DNA of 19,958 nucleotides from an uncultured Lachnospiraceae bacterium. Its GTDB lineage: Bacteria > Bacillota > Clostridia > Lachnospirales > Lachnospiraceae. A model generated the notes under the pieces. The model was not told the origin of the DNA and did not search any database. It saw nothing but the letters and a program-made list of their open reading frames with translations. Position numbers and translations under genes: made by a program. Location of the stretch: NCBI GenBank assembly GCA_934418055.1, contig CAKRWX010000016.1:1-19958 (forward strand), given 5' to 3'. Numbering within the stretch: the stretch's first letter is position 1; each line of letters begins with the position of its first letter. Below, in pieces: positions 1 to 7,186 of this stretch.

Positions 1-282
1 CTGATGCAGATTCCCTCTGATATTTATGAGGAAGCCTATGAGTACATGTTTATTGTACTGCTTGGCACTGGCGCAACGGTCTTTTATAATATGATTTCCA
101 ACATGCTGCGGGCCTTAGGTGACAGCAAAACGCCGCTTTATTTCCTGGTGTTTTCCTCGATTCTAAATATTTTCCTGGATCTTTTATTTATTCTTCCGTT
201 ACATATGGGAGTTTCCGGAGCTGCGTGGGCAACGATCCTTTCCCAGTTTCTCTCTGCACTTTTAAGCCTTCTGGTTGGACTG
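1..282 (+). pseudogene. MATE family multidrug/sodium antiporter, internal fragment of a truncated gene
   Basis: The reading frame is open from base 1, so the gene starts outside the window. The first ~92 codons read like the third to fifth membrane segments of a MATE exporter, including the family-typical stretch around SNMLRALGDSKTPLYF and a following hydrophobic helix with NIFLDLLFI. MATE proteins are about 450 aa with 12 membrane segments, and this part corresponds roughly to residues 120-210. After about position 282 the frame stays open to 714, but the residues are no longer MATE-like and lie antisense to an Rpn-family remnant. The C-terminal half of the transporter is therefore missing. 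MATE proteins export cationic drugs using H+ or Na+ gradients, but this copy should not work. The exact breakpoint (about 275-313) is uncertain. Confidence 0.75.
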
Positions 283-313
283 TTTCCAATAACCATATAT
301 ACTGGGAATACGC

Positions 314-949
314 TTAGATTCCAAACTCTTTCATCAATTTTTCCTGATATTCCCGATCCGTTACTGACCGTTTCAAGTCCTCCTGCCGCCCCTGGCTTAG
401 AAGCAATTCAACCAGACGATTTACACGATCCATTCCCTCTCTTCTGCCCTCTTCCTTTGAGTCATCACGTTCTTGTTGAAGATGTTTTTCCTGATCATAC
501 TCAAACAGACACATACGCAATACCTCCGCTCGGTTTTTTCTCAAAAACTCAGCCAATATCCCTTTTTGAACACATTCATCAATTGGCATTTCTTCTATTC
601 CATTGTAAAATACCACAAACTGCGGTTCTGGAAGTTCAATCAATTTTCTGCTATAAAAATTTGCCTCTATTAAAAATGTGGAAAATACACAAGCAACATA
701 GAACAAGTCTCTAATCGGCATATTGGGATTCACCGTTGACTGATGCTCATATAGCACCAACTGCCAATCAATAATAAAAGAAACATCGTTTTTCATTCCC
801 AGATAAATTGCATTTTCTAATGTGGTTATAATCAGATCATCTGGATTAAAAGCATTGAAAATTTCTGCTAAGAAAATAGAATGGCTATGAACCATATGAA
901 AAATAGAATACTTTGTTATTAATATACCACATCTAGGTTTTCTTGTCAC
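314..949 (-). pseudogene. Rpn-family recombination-promoting nuclease/putative transposase, internally deleted remnant
   Basis: This 211-codon frame keeps the heart of the Rpn (PD-(D/E)XK) family: an NDVSFIID strand (Asp55) and LYEHQST (Glu68, Gln70), followed by NPNMPIRDLFY, then PEPQFVVFYNG. It then jumps directly to the family's C-terminal part (IDECVQKGILAEFL...EYDQEKH). About 60-70 residues usually found between these blocks are absent, so there is an in-frame deletion near 575-588. The N-terminus is also abnormal: the usual FRxxF and LYNAxNGT motifs are scrambled, the only available start is a GTG, and no ribosome binding site precedes it. Rpn proteins are DNA endonucleases linked to recombination, often present as many decaying copies. 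A second remnant with the same tail lies at 6804-7172. Likely non-functional. Confidence 0.75.
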
Positions 950-979
950 TGATAATCTACTATTCTGCCTAGCTTTTCC

Positions 980-1008
980 TTGACAATCCCAAATTTTCTC
1001 CCTATAGT
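980..1008 (+). promoter_or_regulatory. Promoter for the MerR-family gene
   Basis: TTGACA at 980-985 and TATAGT at 1003-1008 are separated by exactly 17 bp, a near-consensus vegetative promoter. The predicted start is near 1015, giving a leader of about 48 nt before the ATG at 1063. Confidence 0.75.
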
Positions 1009-1026
1009 TAACTTAGCTTATATTTT

Positions 1027-1041
1027 TTAAAGTTACTTTAA
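1027..1041. promoter_or_regulatory. Perfect 7+1+7 palindrome, probable MerR-type operator
   Basis: TTAAAGT-T-ACTTTAA is a perfect inverted repeat just downstream of the predicted transcription start and 21 bp before the MerR start codon. AT-rich palindromes of this AGTTAACTT-like kind are common operators of AdhR-like MerR regulators. Its position suggests autorepression; this is inference. Confidence 0.45.
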
Positions 1042-1062
1042 CTTCTTAAAGGAGGATTTTCT

Positions 1063-1527
1063 ATGATATACACAGTCGGAGAAATGGCTAAAATTCTGGG
1101 GGTTCCGGCTTCTACACTTCGGTATTATGATAAGGAGGGACTGCTTCCGTTTGTGGAACGTTCTTCTGGTGGGATCCGCATGTTTCAGGATAAGGATTTT
1201 GAATGGCTTCAGATCATCGGATGTCTGAAAAAAGCTGGGATGTCCTTGAAAGATATTAAGGAATATCTGCTGCTTACCATGGAGGGAGATTCTACCATCG
1301 ACCAGCGCCTGGAAATGTTCCAGAAGCAGAAACAGATCTTACGGGCACAGATGGAAGAACTCCAGGATACCATGGATACCCTGGAGTTCAAGTGTTGGTA
1401 TTATGAAACTGCAAAAGCAGCTGGTACTACCGATGTTTTGAAAAATATGTCCATCGACCAGATTCCTGAACGATTCCGCAAAGTGCGCCGGAACCTGTTA
1501 AATATGGAAAATGACGAACCGTCCTAA
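1063..1527 (+). CDS. MerR family transcriptional regulator (AdhR-like)
   Basis: This 154-aa protein starts with the MerR winged helix-turn-helix (YTVGEMAKILGVPASTLRYYDKEG, residues 3-26), followed by the second wing (FVERSSGGIRMFQDKDF) and a dimerising helix (about residues 80-125). The C-terminus is short, with no drug-binding domain and no conserved metal-binding cysteines. That fits the AdhR/stress-type branch, which often responds to aldehydes or redox-active compounds. The start is supported by AAAGGAGG at 1048-1055, seven bases upstream. The gene converges on the DUF4349 gene, so its target is not evident from context. It has its own promoter and a palindrome that may be an autoregulatory operator. 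The ligand cannot be told from sequence. Confidence 0.9.
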   Translation: MIYTVGEMAKILGVPASTLRYYDKEGLLPFVERSSGGIRMFQDKDFEWLQIIGCLKKAGMSLKDIKEYLLLTMEGDSTIDQRLEMFQKQKQILRAQMEELQDTMDTLEFKCWYYETAKAAGTTDVLKNMSIDQIPERFRKVRRNLLNMENDEPS

Positions 1528-1637
1528 CGAAATACGAATCCTGCTTGCCGGATTCTCCACCTGCGGCGGGTCGTGCAGACAATTGCCTTCCCGCTGCAGA
1601 ATGATCTATGCCATGCAGCTTGCCTTCTTCGGACTAA

Positions 1638-2720
1638 CTATATTTTCCGCTGATCTGGTTCCGTTGTCTCTGTTTCTGTATCCTGAGCAGGCTCCTGCCG
1701 TTCGCCCAGAGGTATCGCTGCATCTGTTTCTCCGCCAGTTTTTGTTTTCATTTTCCCAGATTTCCGTTTTCTGAATTTTTTCCGAATCTTCCACACCAGA
1801 CATCCCACCACTGCGCCAATGATAACAGCAGTGATCCAGAACGGGCTAGTCACGATCAAACGGATTCCGAAGTTTCTCATGCCTTCTGCCAGCCGTCTTC
1901 CATTGTCAGACAGTCCTTTTAAAATCTGTTCCCCTGTGGACTCCGGAACGGCCTCGGTATACCGCTTCACCTCACTGATATTTAAATTTACCTGACTATA
2001 CTCGATCTGGTTATCATAGAGCCGGAGCTGGGATTCGTAGGATTCCAGTTCGTACCGGATATCTGACAGCCGCTCTTCCAATGCAATGATACTGTCCATG
2101 GAATCCGCTTTTTCCAACAGTGCCCACAGACGGTCCTGCTCGATCTTCAAGGTCTTTTTGCGGCTTTCAATGTCACTGTACTGCAATGTCACATCCTGGG
2201 TGTTTTCCGATCTGCGAACGACATTTCCCGCGGACTCCACGCCATTTAAGAATTCGTCCAGCCGGTCCTTGGGCACTCGCACGGTCATATTGGCCCAGCG
2301 CATCATGGGGTTGCCCTGCCAGTCCAGCTGATTGCCGGCAACAGTCTCATCTTCAATATATCCGCCAATCTGTTTGATCTGGGTCTCCAAGGAAGTCATC
2401 AACTGCTCAAACTGCTCCGTCTCCACTTCCAGGCTGGCGGTTTTGATCAGCTTCCGGCCATTTTCTACTGTCGCCTGATTTTCTGATCCTGATGCTGCCC
2501 CTGATGTTACACCTGCTGCTGTATCCGCAGAAACAGCTTCCCCTTCCATCGGCATCCCTGCTGCCGCATACTCCATATCCATGGCAGCTGCCGTTGTTTG
2601 TGCAGCCGTTTCCATGACATACATTTCATTGGCACTGCTCTTGGAACTGTTTCCAGCTCCGCATCCTGATAGAACTGCCAGCGCTCCAGCAACTGCAATA
2701 CCCAGCCAATATTTTCTCAT
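1638..2720 (-). CDS. DUF4349 domain lipoprotein
   Basis: This 360-aa protein has a lipoprotein signal peptide with lipobox LSGC (Cys20), so it is expected to be anchored outside the membrane. A low-complexity linker (about 22-85) is followed by the DUF4349 domain (about 88-310). In it, a TASLEVET...MTVRVP strand region leads into a long coiled coil (about 183-245, KKTLKIEQDRLWALLEKADSMDSI...) and a VNLNISE strand. A membrane helix (about 286-310) and a basic cytoplasmic tail follow. Lipid anchor plus C-terminal helix would hold both ends at the membrane. The ATG at 2720 is chosen because GGAGGA lies seven bases upstream on the minus strand; an upstream in-frame ATG at 2780 lacks one. DUF4349 proteins have no firmly known function. 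Confidence 0.9.
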   Translation of the reverse strand: MRKYWLGIAVAGALAVLSGCGAGNSSKSSANEMYVMETAAQTTAAAMDMEYAAAGMPMEGEAVSADTAAGVTSGAASGSENQATVENGRKLIKTASLEVETEQFEQLMTSLETQIKQIGGYIEDETVAGNQLDWQGNPMMRWANMTVRVPKDRLDEFLNGVESAGNVVRRSENTQDVTLQYSDIESRKKTLKIEQDRLWALLEKADSMDSIIALEERLSDIRYELESYESQLRLYDNQIEYSQVNLNISEVKRYTEAVPESTGEQILKGLSDNGRRLAEGMRNFGIRLIVTSPFWITAVIIGAVVGCLVWKIRKKFRKRKSGKMKTKTGGETDAAIPLGERQEPAQDTETETTEPDQRKI

Positions 2721-2801
2721 AATCTTCCTCCTCCCACGTTTCATTTTCTTCCATCGAAAGAAATATTCTGATATTTCCATTCATCTACCTTTTCTATTTT
2801 C

Positions 2802-2810
2802 AGTATAACA
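2802..2810 (-). promoter_or_regulatory. Extended -10 promoter element for the DUF4349 gene
   Basis: Reading the minus strand, TGT-TATACT forms an extended -10 box about 80 bp before the start codon. No good -35 is present at the usual distance. Confidence 0.4.
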
Positions 2811-2844
2811 GATTCCGCCTTTCCATATCTGTCTTTTGTCTTAA

Positions 2845-2856
2845 CTTTGTACAAAG
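2845..2856. promoter_or_regulatory. 12-bp perfect palindrome between divergent genes
   Basis: CTTTGTACAAAG is perfectly self-complementary. It lies between the predicted start of the DUF4349 gene (minus) and the kdgK promoter (plus), so it could be an operator serving either gene. Short palindromes can also arise by chance. Confidence 0.3.
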
Positions 2857-2881
2857 ATTCTCTTACTGCCGCTTGACAGGC

Positions 2882-2910
2882 TTGTAATCTAACCGGATTA
2901 AGAGTACAAT
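2882..2910 (+). promoter_or_regulatory. Probable kdgK promoter with an inverted repeat in the spacer
   Basis: TTGTAA (2882-2887) and TACAAT (2905-2910) are 17 bp apart. TAATC (2885-2889) and GATTA (2896-2900) form an inverted repeat lying across the -35 and spacer, where a repressor would block polymerase. A TTGACA at 2873-2878 is 26 bp from the -10 and is not usable with it. Confidence 0.5.
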
Positions 2911-2967
2911 AAAAGGTATCAGAATGAATAAATCCATCGAAAATGAAATTGAAAAAGGGAGTTTTTT

Positions 2968-3987
2968 ATGAAGGTACTTACATTTGGCGAGATCATGCTC
3001 CGCTTAAAAACACCAGAATACTTACGCATCGTGCAGGCAGACAGCTTTGAAGCCAATTACGGCGGCGCAGAATCCAATGTGGCGGTTTCACTGGCCTCTT
3101 TTGGCGATGAGGCGGCTTTTGTCACGAAACTGCCGGAAAACCCAGTTGGCGAAGCAGCTTTAAATGAACTGCGCCGTTACGGCGTGGATACTTCCCTGGT
3201 TTTAAAGGGCGGCCCAAGACTTGGCATCTATTATTTTGAGAAAGGCACCAACATCCGGCCGACCAACGTGGTCTATGACCGGGCTGGAAGTTCTATTTCA
3301 TTGGCGGATTCCAGCGAATTTGACTGGGAGAAACTGCTTTCCGGCATTGATATTTTCTATTTTTCCGGCGTGACCCCGGCCATCAGCGATTCCATCGCCA
3401 AAGCCGTAGAAGAAGCTCTTGTTTACTGTCAGGCGCACCACATCCAGGTGGTCTGTGACTTAAATTACCGTTCCAAGATGTGGAGCCATGAAAAGGCACA
3501 ATCCGTGATGAAAAAACTGATGCATTACGTGGACCTGTGTATCGCCAATGACGAGGATTTCGAATCTACCCTTGGCATTCACGCCTACGACGGCGATGTG
3601 GCACACGGAATCGACCAGATCGACTCCTACCGTCAGGGCATGCAGGAAATCCAGCGCCAGTACCCCAACTGCAAAGCCGTTGCCAGTGTTCTCCGCAATG
3701 TGACTACCGTGGAAGACGGAGAATGGATGGGCATTTATTTGAAAGACGGCAAATTCTATGACAGCCCGATTCATACGGTTCACAGCTTAGAGGCTGTTGG
3801 CGCTGGAGACGCATTTGCCGGAGGACTGCTTCACAGCCTGATCCGCGGCTTTGATCCACAGAAGCTGATCGATTTCTCCATCACTGCCAGCGTGATGAAG
3901 CTGATGATCCAGCATGACTTTAACCTGGTCAATGAAAATGAAATTCTCCGGATTATGAAAACTGGGGATTCCAATATCCAGAGATAA
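2968..3987 (+). CDS. kdgK: 2-keto-3-deoxygluconate kinase (PfkB family)
   Basis: This 339-aa protein has the full PfkB/ribokinase fold: an N-terminal FGEIMLRL strand, the sugar-binding YGGAESNVAVSLASFG motif (about 31-46), and the ATP-site signature EAVGAGDAFAGGLL. The catalytic base is Asp281. KDG kinases phosphorylate 2-keto-3-deoxygluconate with ATP to KDPG, the last step before the aldolase in hexuronate breakdown. The length and the LRIVQADSFEANYGG region match clostridial KdgK, although a related sugar kinase cannot be excluded. The start has GGGAG six bases upstream. The gene stands alone between its own promoter and a strong terminator. Mannonate dehydratase (18289-19371) belongs to the same pathway but is 14 kb away. 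KDPG aldolase is not in the window. Confidence 0.85.
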   Translation: MKVLTFGEIMLRLKTPEYLRIVQADSFEANYGGAESNVAVSLASFGDEAAFVTKLPENPVGEAALNELRRYGVDTSLVLKGGPRLGIYYFEKGTNIRPTNVVYDRAGSSISLADSSEFDWEKLLSGIDIFYFSGVTPAISDSIAKAVEEALVYCQAHHIQVVCDLNYRSKMWSHEKAQSVMKKLMHYVDLCIANDEDFESTLGIHAYDGDVAHGIDQIDSYRQGMQEIQRQYPNCKAVASVLRNVTTVEDGEWMGIYLKDGKFYDSPIHTVHSLEAVGAGDAFAGGLLHSLIRGFDPQKLIDFSITASVMKLMIQHDFNLVNENEILRIMKTGDSNIQR

Positions 3988-3992
3988 GTACA

Positions 3993-4062
3993 AAAATCCC
4001 ACAGGATCAGACATTCCATCTGTGTTTCAAAACACGTGGCAAGTCTCTTCCTGTGGGATTTT
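3993..4062. terminator. Bidirectional terminator with a 14-bp stem and structured loop
   Basis: AAAATCCCACAGGA (3993-4006) pairs perfectly with 4049-4062, followed by GTTTTT on the plus strand and, after an A-to-T swap, a T-run on the minus strand. It can therefore end both kdgK and the convergent carbonic anhydrase gene. The 42-nt loop is unusually long and holds two small hairpins: CAGA/TCTG at 4008-4022 and GTGTT/AACAC at 4022-4035. Confidence 0.8.
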
Positions 4063-4087
4063 GTTTTTAGATTTCGTTATCGTCTAA

Positions 4088-4633
4088 TTACTCTTCCACC
4101 TTCGTCAACAATCCTGTCTCCGAATTCATGATAAATCCACTGATTTTCACATCTTTCGGCATCAGCGGATGCTCTTTCAGTCCTTTTACGGTCTCGTGGA
4201 CAGAACTTTCCACGGACTCAAAGCCGCCCAGCCATTTTTCCAGATCGATACCGCTGTGACGCACGATGTCGATATGCTGTTTGTCGATGCCTCTCTTCTC
4301 TAACAGTTCCAGCATCTCCTTGCCGTCCATGCCCTGAACGCCGCAGTCTGTATGGCCAATAACCATCACCTCTTCCACGCCCAGTTCCAGGATACCAACC
4401 AGCAGACTTCTCACCACACTTCCGTACGGGTGAACCATGGTACCACCTGCATTTTTGATGATCTTGGCGTCACCATTTTTGATGCCAAGAGCCGCTGGAA
4501 GAAGCTCGATCAGACGGGTGTCCATGCAAGTTAAAATCGCCAGTTTTTTATCCGGGTATTTGCTGGTTAAAAACGGCTCATAGCCTTTATTTTCCACAAA
4601 TTTCTTGTTATATTCCATGATCTGGTCTATCAT
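4088..4633 (-). CDS. Beta-class carbonic anhydrase
   Basis: This 181-aa zinc enzyme interconverts CO2 and bicarbonate in the cytoplasm. The beta-class ligands are present: Cys36 in CMDTR with the Asp38/Arg40 dyad, then His94 and Cys97 in GHTDCG. The motif KNAGGTMVHPYGSVVRSL is typical of the small clostridial/bacillar branch. The ATG at 4633 is chosen because GAGAGG ends eight bases upstream; in-frame ATGs at 4639 and 4666 are possible, but the first is too close to that site. It has its own TTGAAA/TATAAT promoter at 4679-4707 and converges on kdgK with a shared terminator. In fermenting gut bacteria these enzymes supply bicarbonate for carboxylations; the role here is inferred from the family. 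Confidence 0.92.
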   Translation of the reverse strand: MIDQIMEYNKKFVENKGYEPFLTSKYPDKKLAILTCMDTRLIELLPAALGIKNGDAKIIKNAGGTMVHPYGSVVRSLLVGILELGVEEVMVIGHTDCGVQGMDGKEMLELLEKRGIDKQHIDIVRHSGIDLEKWLGGFESVESSVHETVKGLKEHPLMPKDVKISGFIMNSETGLLTKVEE

Positions 4634-4678
4634 TGTCATTACCTCTCTTTCATCTGGGGGAATCACGGTTTCGGGGAT

Positions 4679-4707
4679 ATTATAAACGTTTTCCCTATTT
4701 CTTTCAA
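4679..4707 (-). promoter_or_regulatory. Carbonic anhydrase promoter
   Basis: On the minus strand TTGAAA (4707-4702) and TATAAT (4684-4679) are 17 bp apart, close to consensus. The predicted start near 4672 leaves a leader of about 40 nt. Confidence 0.75.
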
Positions 4708-4792
4708 TCGCCTTAAAAACTTCGTCATGGGAATTTTAGGAATTCGCCCCCGCAGGACCTGCCGCCTACAGCTTCTGTGGGCTCTTGACAAC

Positions 4793-4839
4793 AAAAATCC
4801 GCATAAAGAATCACTCTGGACTCTCTATGCGGACTTTTT
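4793..4839 (-). terminator. Intrinsic terminator after the iron-dependent dehydrogenase gene
   Basis: TCCGCATA (4798-4805) pairs with TATGCGGA (4826-4833) around a 20-nt loop. Both sides carry T-runs in their respective directions (five Ts at 4835-4839 on plus, five at 4797-4793 on minus). It ends the gene at 4895-6043. Confidence 0.75.
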
Positions 4840-4894
4840 ATTTCACATGACCGACCGTCATGTTTTTATGTAACGATTAGTATCGGATCACCGA

Positions 4895-6043
4895 TTACAT
4901 CAGGGAACGATACAGAGCTTTGATCTCCTCAACGGAAGTATCTCTTGGGTTACCTGGACGACATGCGTCTGCATATGCAGACTCTGCTAAGAACTGAACG
5001 TCCTCGTCTTTTACGATTGCCTTTAAGTCAGCTGGGATACCAACATCCTGGGACAGTTTCTTAACTGCATCTACAGCTGCTTTGCGGTACTCTTCCTGAG
5101 TCATATCATCTACGCCCTCAACACCCATAGCTTTGGCGATGTATTTGTATTTGTCACCAGTAAATGGTGCGTTGTACTCCATAACGGTTGGAAGCAGGAT
5201 TGCGTTAGCAACACCATGAGGAGTATCGTAAACAGCACCTAAGGAATGTGCCATGGAGTGAACAATACCAAGGCCTACGTTGGAGAAGCCCATACCTGCG
5301 ATGTACTGGCCTAATGCCATGCCTTCGCGGCCTTCTGGTGTGTTGGCAACCGCACCTCTTAAGGACTTGGAAATGATCTCGATGGCTTTCAGATGGAACA
5401 TATCGGTCATCTCCCAAGCTGCCTTAGTTGTATAGCCCTCGATTGCATGAGTCAGAGCGTCCATACCAGTTGCTGCGGTTAAGCCCTTTGGCATGCTGGA
5501 CATCATCTCTGGGTCGATGACTGCTACTACTGGGATATCGTGTGTATCAACACAAACGAATTTTCTCTTCTTCTCAACATCGGTGATTACGTAGTTGATG
5601 GTAACCTCTGCTGCAGTACCTGCTGTGGTTGGAACTGCGATGATCGGAACGCATGGTTTCTTGGTTGGAGCAACGCCCTCTAAGCTTCTTACATCCTCAA
5701 ACTCTGGGTTTGCGATGATGATGCCGATGGCTTTTGCGGTATCCATGGAAGAACCACCGCCAATAGCTACCAGATAGTCAGCGCCGGATGCCTTAAATGC
5801 AGCAACACCAGTCTGTACATTCTCGATGGTTGGGTTTGGTTTGATATTAGAATAAATCTCATATGCCAGACCTGCTCCGTCTAATACGTCCGTTACCTTC
5901 TTGGTAACGCCGAATTTTACCAGATCTGGGTCAGAGCATACGAATGCTTTCTTAAATCCTCTTGTTTTTACTTCACCGGCGATCTCTTTGATTGCGCCTG
6001 CACCATGATAAGAAGTTTCATTTAATACGATTCTGTTTGCCAT
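4895..6043 (-). CDS. fucO: Iron-dependent alcohol dehydrogenase, lactaldehyde reductase (FucO) type
   Basis: This 382-aa group III alcohol dehydrogenase matches E. coli FucO in length. An N-terminal NAD domain carries IGGGSSMDTAKA (about 95-106). The metal-binding residues fall where expected: Asp195 and His199 (GMDALTHA), His262 (GIVHSMAH) and His276 (DTPHGVAN). FucO reduces L-lactaldehyde to L-1,2-propanediol with NADH during anaerobic fucose or rhamnose use; close relatives also handle ethanol or propanediol, so the substrate is probable rather than certain. The ATG at 6043 has GGAGAG seven bases upstream; a longer frame to 6112 has no such site and adds non-conserved residues. It is monocistronic, with terminators on both sides. 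The neighbouring TetR gene is a plausible but unproven regulator. No fucose isomerase, kinase or aldolase lies nearby. Confidence 0.88.
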   Translation of the reverse strand: MANRIVLNETSYHGAGAIKEIAGEVKTRGFKKAFVCSDPDLVKFGVTKKVTDVLDGAGLAYEIYSNIKPNPTIENVQTGVAAFKASGADYLVAIGGGSSMDTAKAIGIIIANPEFEDVRSLEGVAPTKKPCVPIIAVPTTAGTAAEVTINYVITDVEKKRKFVCVDTHDIPVVAVIDPEMMSSMPKGLTAATGMDALTHAIEGYTTKAAWEMTDMFHLKAIEIISKSLRGAVANTPEGREGMALGQYIAGMGFSNVGLGIVHSMAHSLGAVYDTPHGVANAILLPTVMEYNAPFTGDKYKYIAKAMGVEGVDDMTQEEYRKAAVDAVKKLSQDVGIPADLKAIVKDEDVQFLAESAYADACRPGNPRDTSVEEIKALYRSLM

Positions 6044-6144
6044 TTCGTTTCTCTCCTTTTCATATACGATTCTGTAGGAACTGTGCTGGAACCTCTTTGG
6101 AATCTCCCGCACTTCGTTATGTTATTATTTTAACATTCTTAAAT

Positions 6145-6182
6145 AAAAAAGAAAGTGACAATGTGTTCCATCTGTCACTTTC
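6145..6182 (-). terminator. Intrinsic terminator of the TetR gene
   Basis: GAAAGTGACA (6151-6160) pairs perfectly with 6173-6182 (10 bp, 12-nt loop), followed on the minus strand by six Ts (6150-6145). It separates the TetR gene from fucO. The fucO promoter should then lie in 6044-6145, where several AT-rich -10-like stretches (for example minus-strand TAAAAT) exist but no convincing -35. Confidence 0.85.
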
Positions 6183-6226
6183 TGCTCGTTTTTGTTGATA
6201 ATCACTAAGATGATTGTGCATTTTTC

Positions 6227-6784
6227 CTACACCAGTCCCAGTTCTCCCATCACCTTCGCCAGCTTCGGCGGCATAGCCTCCACCAGTTTCACAGACATGG
6301 CTTCCGGGGTGTCCTTCATGCCGGTCAGAATCCATTTCACCGTCATATACACCGATCCCTGACAGTACATCTCCAGAAGGAACTGCAACTCTTCCCCCAG
6401 AGGTCTGCTGGTGCGTCTGGCGATCAGATCCTTATAGAACTGTAAGATCAGTTCAAAATCATGCTCTTTCACGGAATTCCGGTCATCGGAACGGAACGCC
6501 TCTGTGAAAAATGCTTTCTCCTCCTGGATAAATTCCAGTTTCTGGGTCAGACTCTCCCCGATGGTGTGGCTGACACCGATCTGCTCAAAGGACTTTAATA
6601 CCAGCTTATCAAAATACCAGTTGATCAGATCATACTTATCCAGAAAATTCCGGTAAAAGGTCTGTCTGGTCACCCCCGCGCCCTCCACAATGCTGGTCAC
6701 GGTGATCCGATCCACAGGAGTCGTCTTCATGCACTCTTTCATGGCCGCCGCCAGCTTGTATTTGGTTTTCTCCTGTTTTTCCAT
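6227..6784 (-). CDS. TetR/AcrR family transcriptional regulator
   Basis: This 185-aa protein has an N-terminal TetR helix-turn-helix (about 8-56: ITVTSIVEGAGVTRQTFYRNFLDKYDL) and an all-helical ligand/dimer domain, probably of the DhaS-like C-terminal class. The start at 6784 is chosen because AGAGGGAC precedes it at the right distance; a frame extending upstream to 6859 runs into the tail of an Rpn remnant and has no ribosome binding site. Its terminator separates it from fucO on the same strand. The nearest recognisable promoter (7158-7186) lies ahead of that remnant, so transcription may run through the remnant. The target is unknown; fucO just downstream is a candidate. Confidence 0.88.
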   Translation of the reverse strand: MEKQEKTKYKLAAAMKECMKTTPVDRITVTSIVEGAGVTRQTFYRNFLDKYDLINWYFDKLVLKSFEQIGVSHTIGESLTQKLEFIQEEKAFFTEAFRSDDRNSVKEHDFELILQFYKDLIARRTSRPLGEELQFLLEMYCQGSVYMTVKWILTGMKDTPEAMSVKLVEAMPPKLAKVMGELGLV

Positions 6785-6803
6785 AGTCCCTCTTTCTATA
6801 TAA

Positions 6804-7172
6804 TTAAATTTCAAACTCCCGAAACAATTTTTCCTGATATTCCGGTTCCATTGCCGCACGGATGATGTCTTCCTGACGGTTTAATTCGATGAGTTTTCGA
6901 TTCAGGCGATTCACTCTGTCCTGGCCTTCTTCCTTCGCATCCCGTTGGTCCAGCTCTCGCTGCTTTTTCGGATTATATTCAGTCAATAGCAGCATCCTCT
7001 TCACCTCACTTCTATGCTTCAACAAATACTCCTTTAAAATATCATTCTCGATACAGTCACTGCACGCCGCGTCAACCGCATCTGCTGTCTCCAGCCGCGT
7101 CTCACTGCCCACAAAAATACCGGCTGTTCCATTTTCATTCTCATGTGTTCTCCTTTCATTATACCGTACCAA
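6804..7172 (-). pseudogene. Rpn-family nuclease/transposase remnant, C-terminal part only
   Basis: The last ~95 codons match the C-terminal part of Rpn proteins (CIENDILKEYLLKHRSEVKRML..EY, an EEGQDRVNRLN linker and a YQEKLFREFEI end). The end is nearly the same as in the remnant at 314-949 (YQEKLMKEFGI). The nuclease core with the D...EHQ motif is gone. The first ~30 codons of this frame are unrelated, and the good ribosome binding site at 7150-7154 instead leads to an ATG at 7144 in another frame that stops after 36 codons. So the promoter and initiation site survive while the coding body is deleted and shifted. Confidence 0.7.
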
Positions 7173-7186
7173 GTTTTTTGTTACAA
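7158..7186 (-). promoter_or_regulatory. Strong promoter ahead of the Rpn remnant and the TetR gene
   Basis: Minus-strand TTGTAA (7186-7181) and TATAAT (7163-7158) are 17 bp apart, followed by AAAGGAG and an ATG at 7144. It is the only clear promoter upstream of the TetR gene. Confidence 0.65.

Noticed and set aside
283..714. Continuation of the MATE reading frame on the plus strand
   Set aside because: The residues after the junction are not transporter-like and are the antisense of the Rpn remnant. The open frame is accidental.
1511..1774. 87-codon plus-strand frame overlapping the MerR end and the DUF4349 end
   Set aside because: No ribosome site, and most of it is antisense to the DUF4349 C-terminus. 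The gap 1528-1637 holds only weak hairpins (such as GAATCC/GGATTC at 1536-1555) without a T-run.
2873..2910. TTGACA at 2873 paired with TACAAT at 2905 as the kdgK promoter
   Set aside because: The 26-bp spacing is too long. TTGTAA at 2882 with a 17-bp spacer fits better.
3460..4014. Minus-strand frames within kdgK
   Set aside because: Antisense to a well-conserved kinase; no independent support.
4895..6784. TetR gene and fucO as one operon
   Set aside because: A strong terminator (6145-6182) with six Ts separates them. Regulation of fucO by this TetR remains possible, but co-transcription is unlikely.
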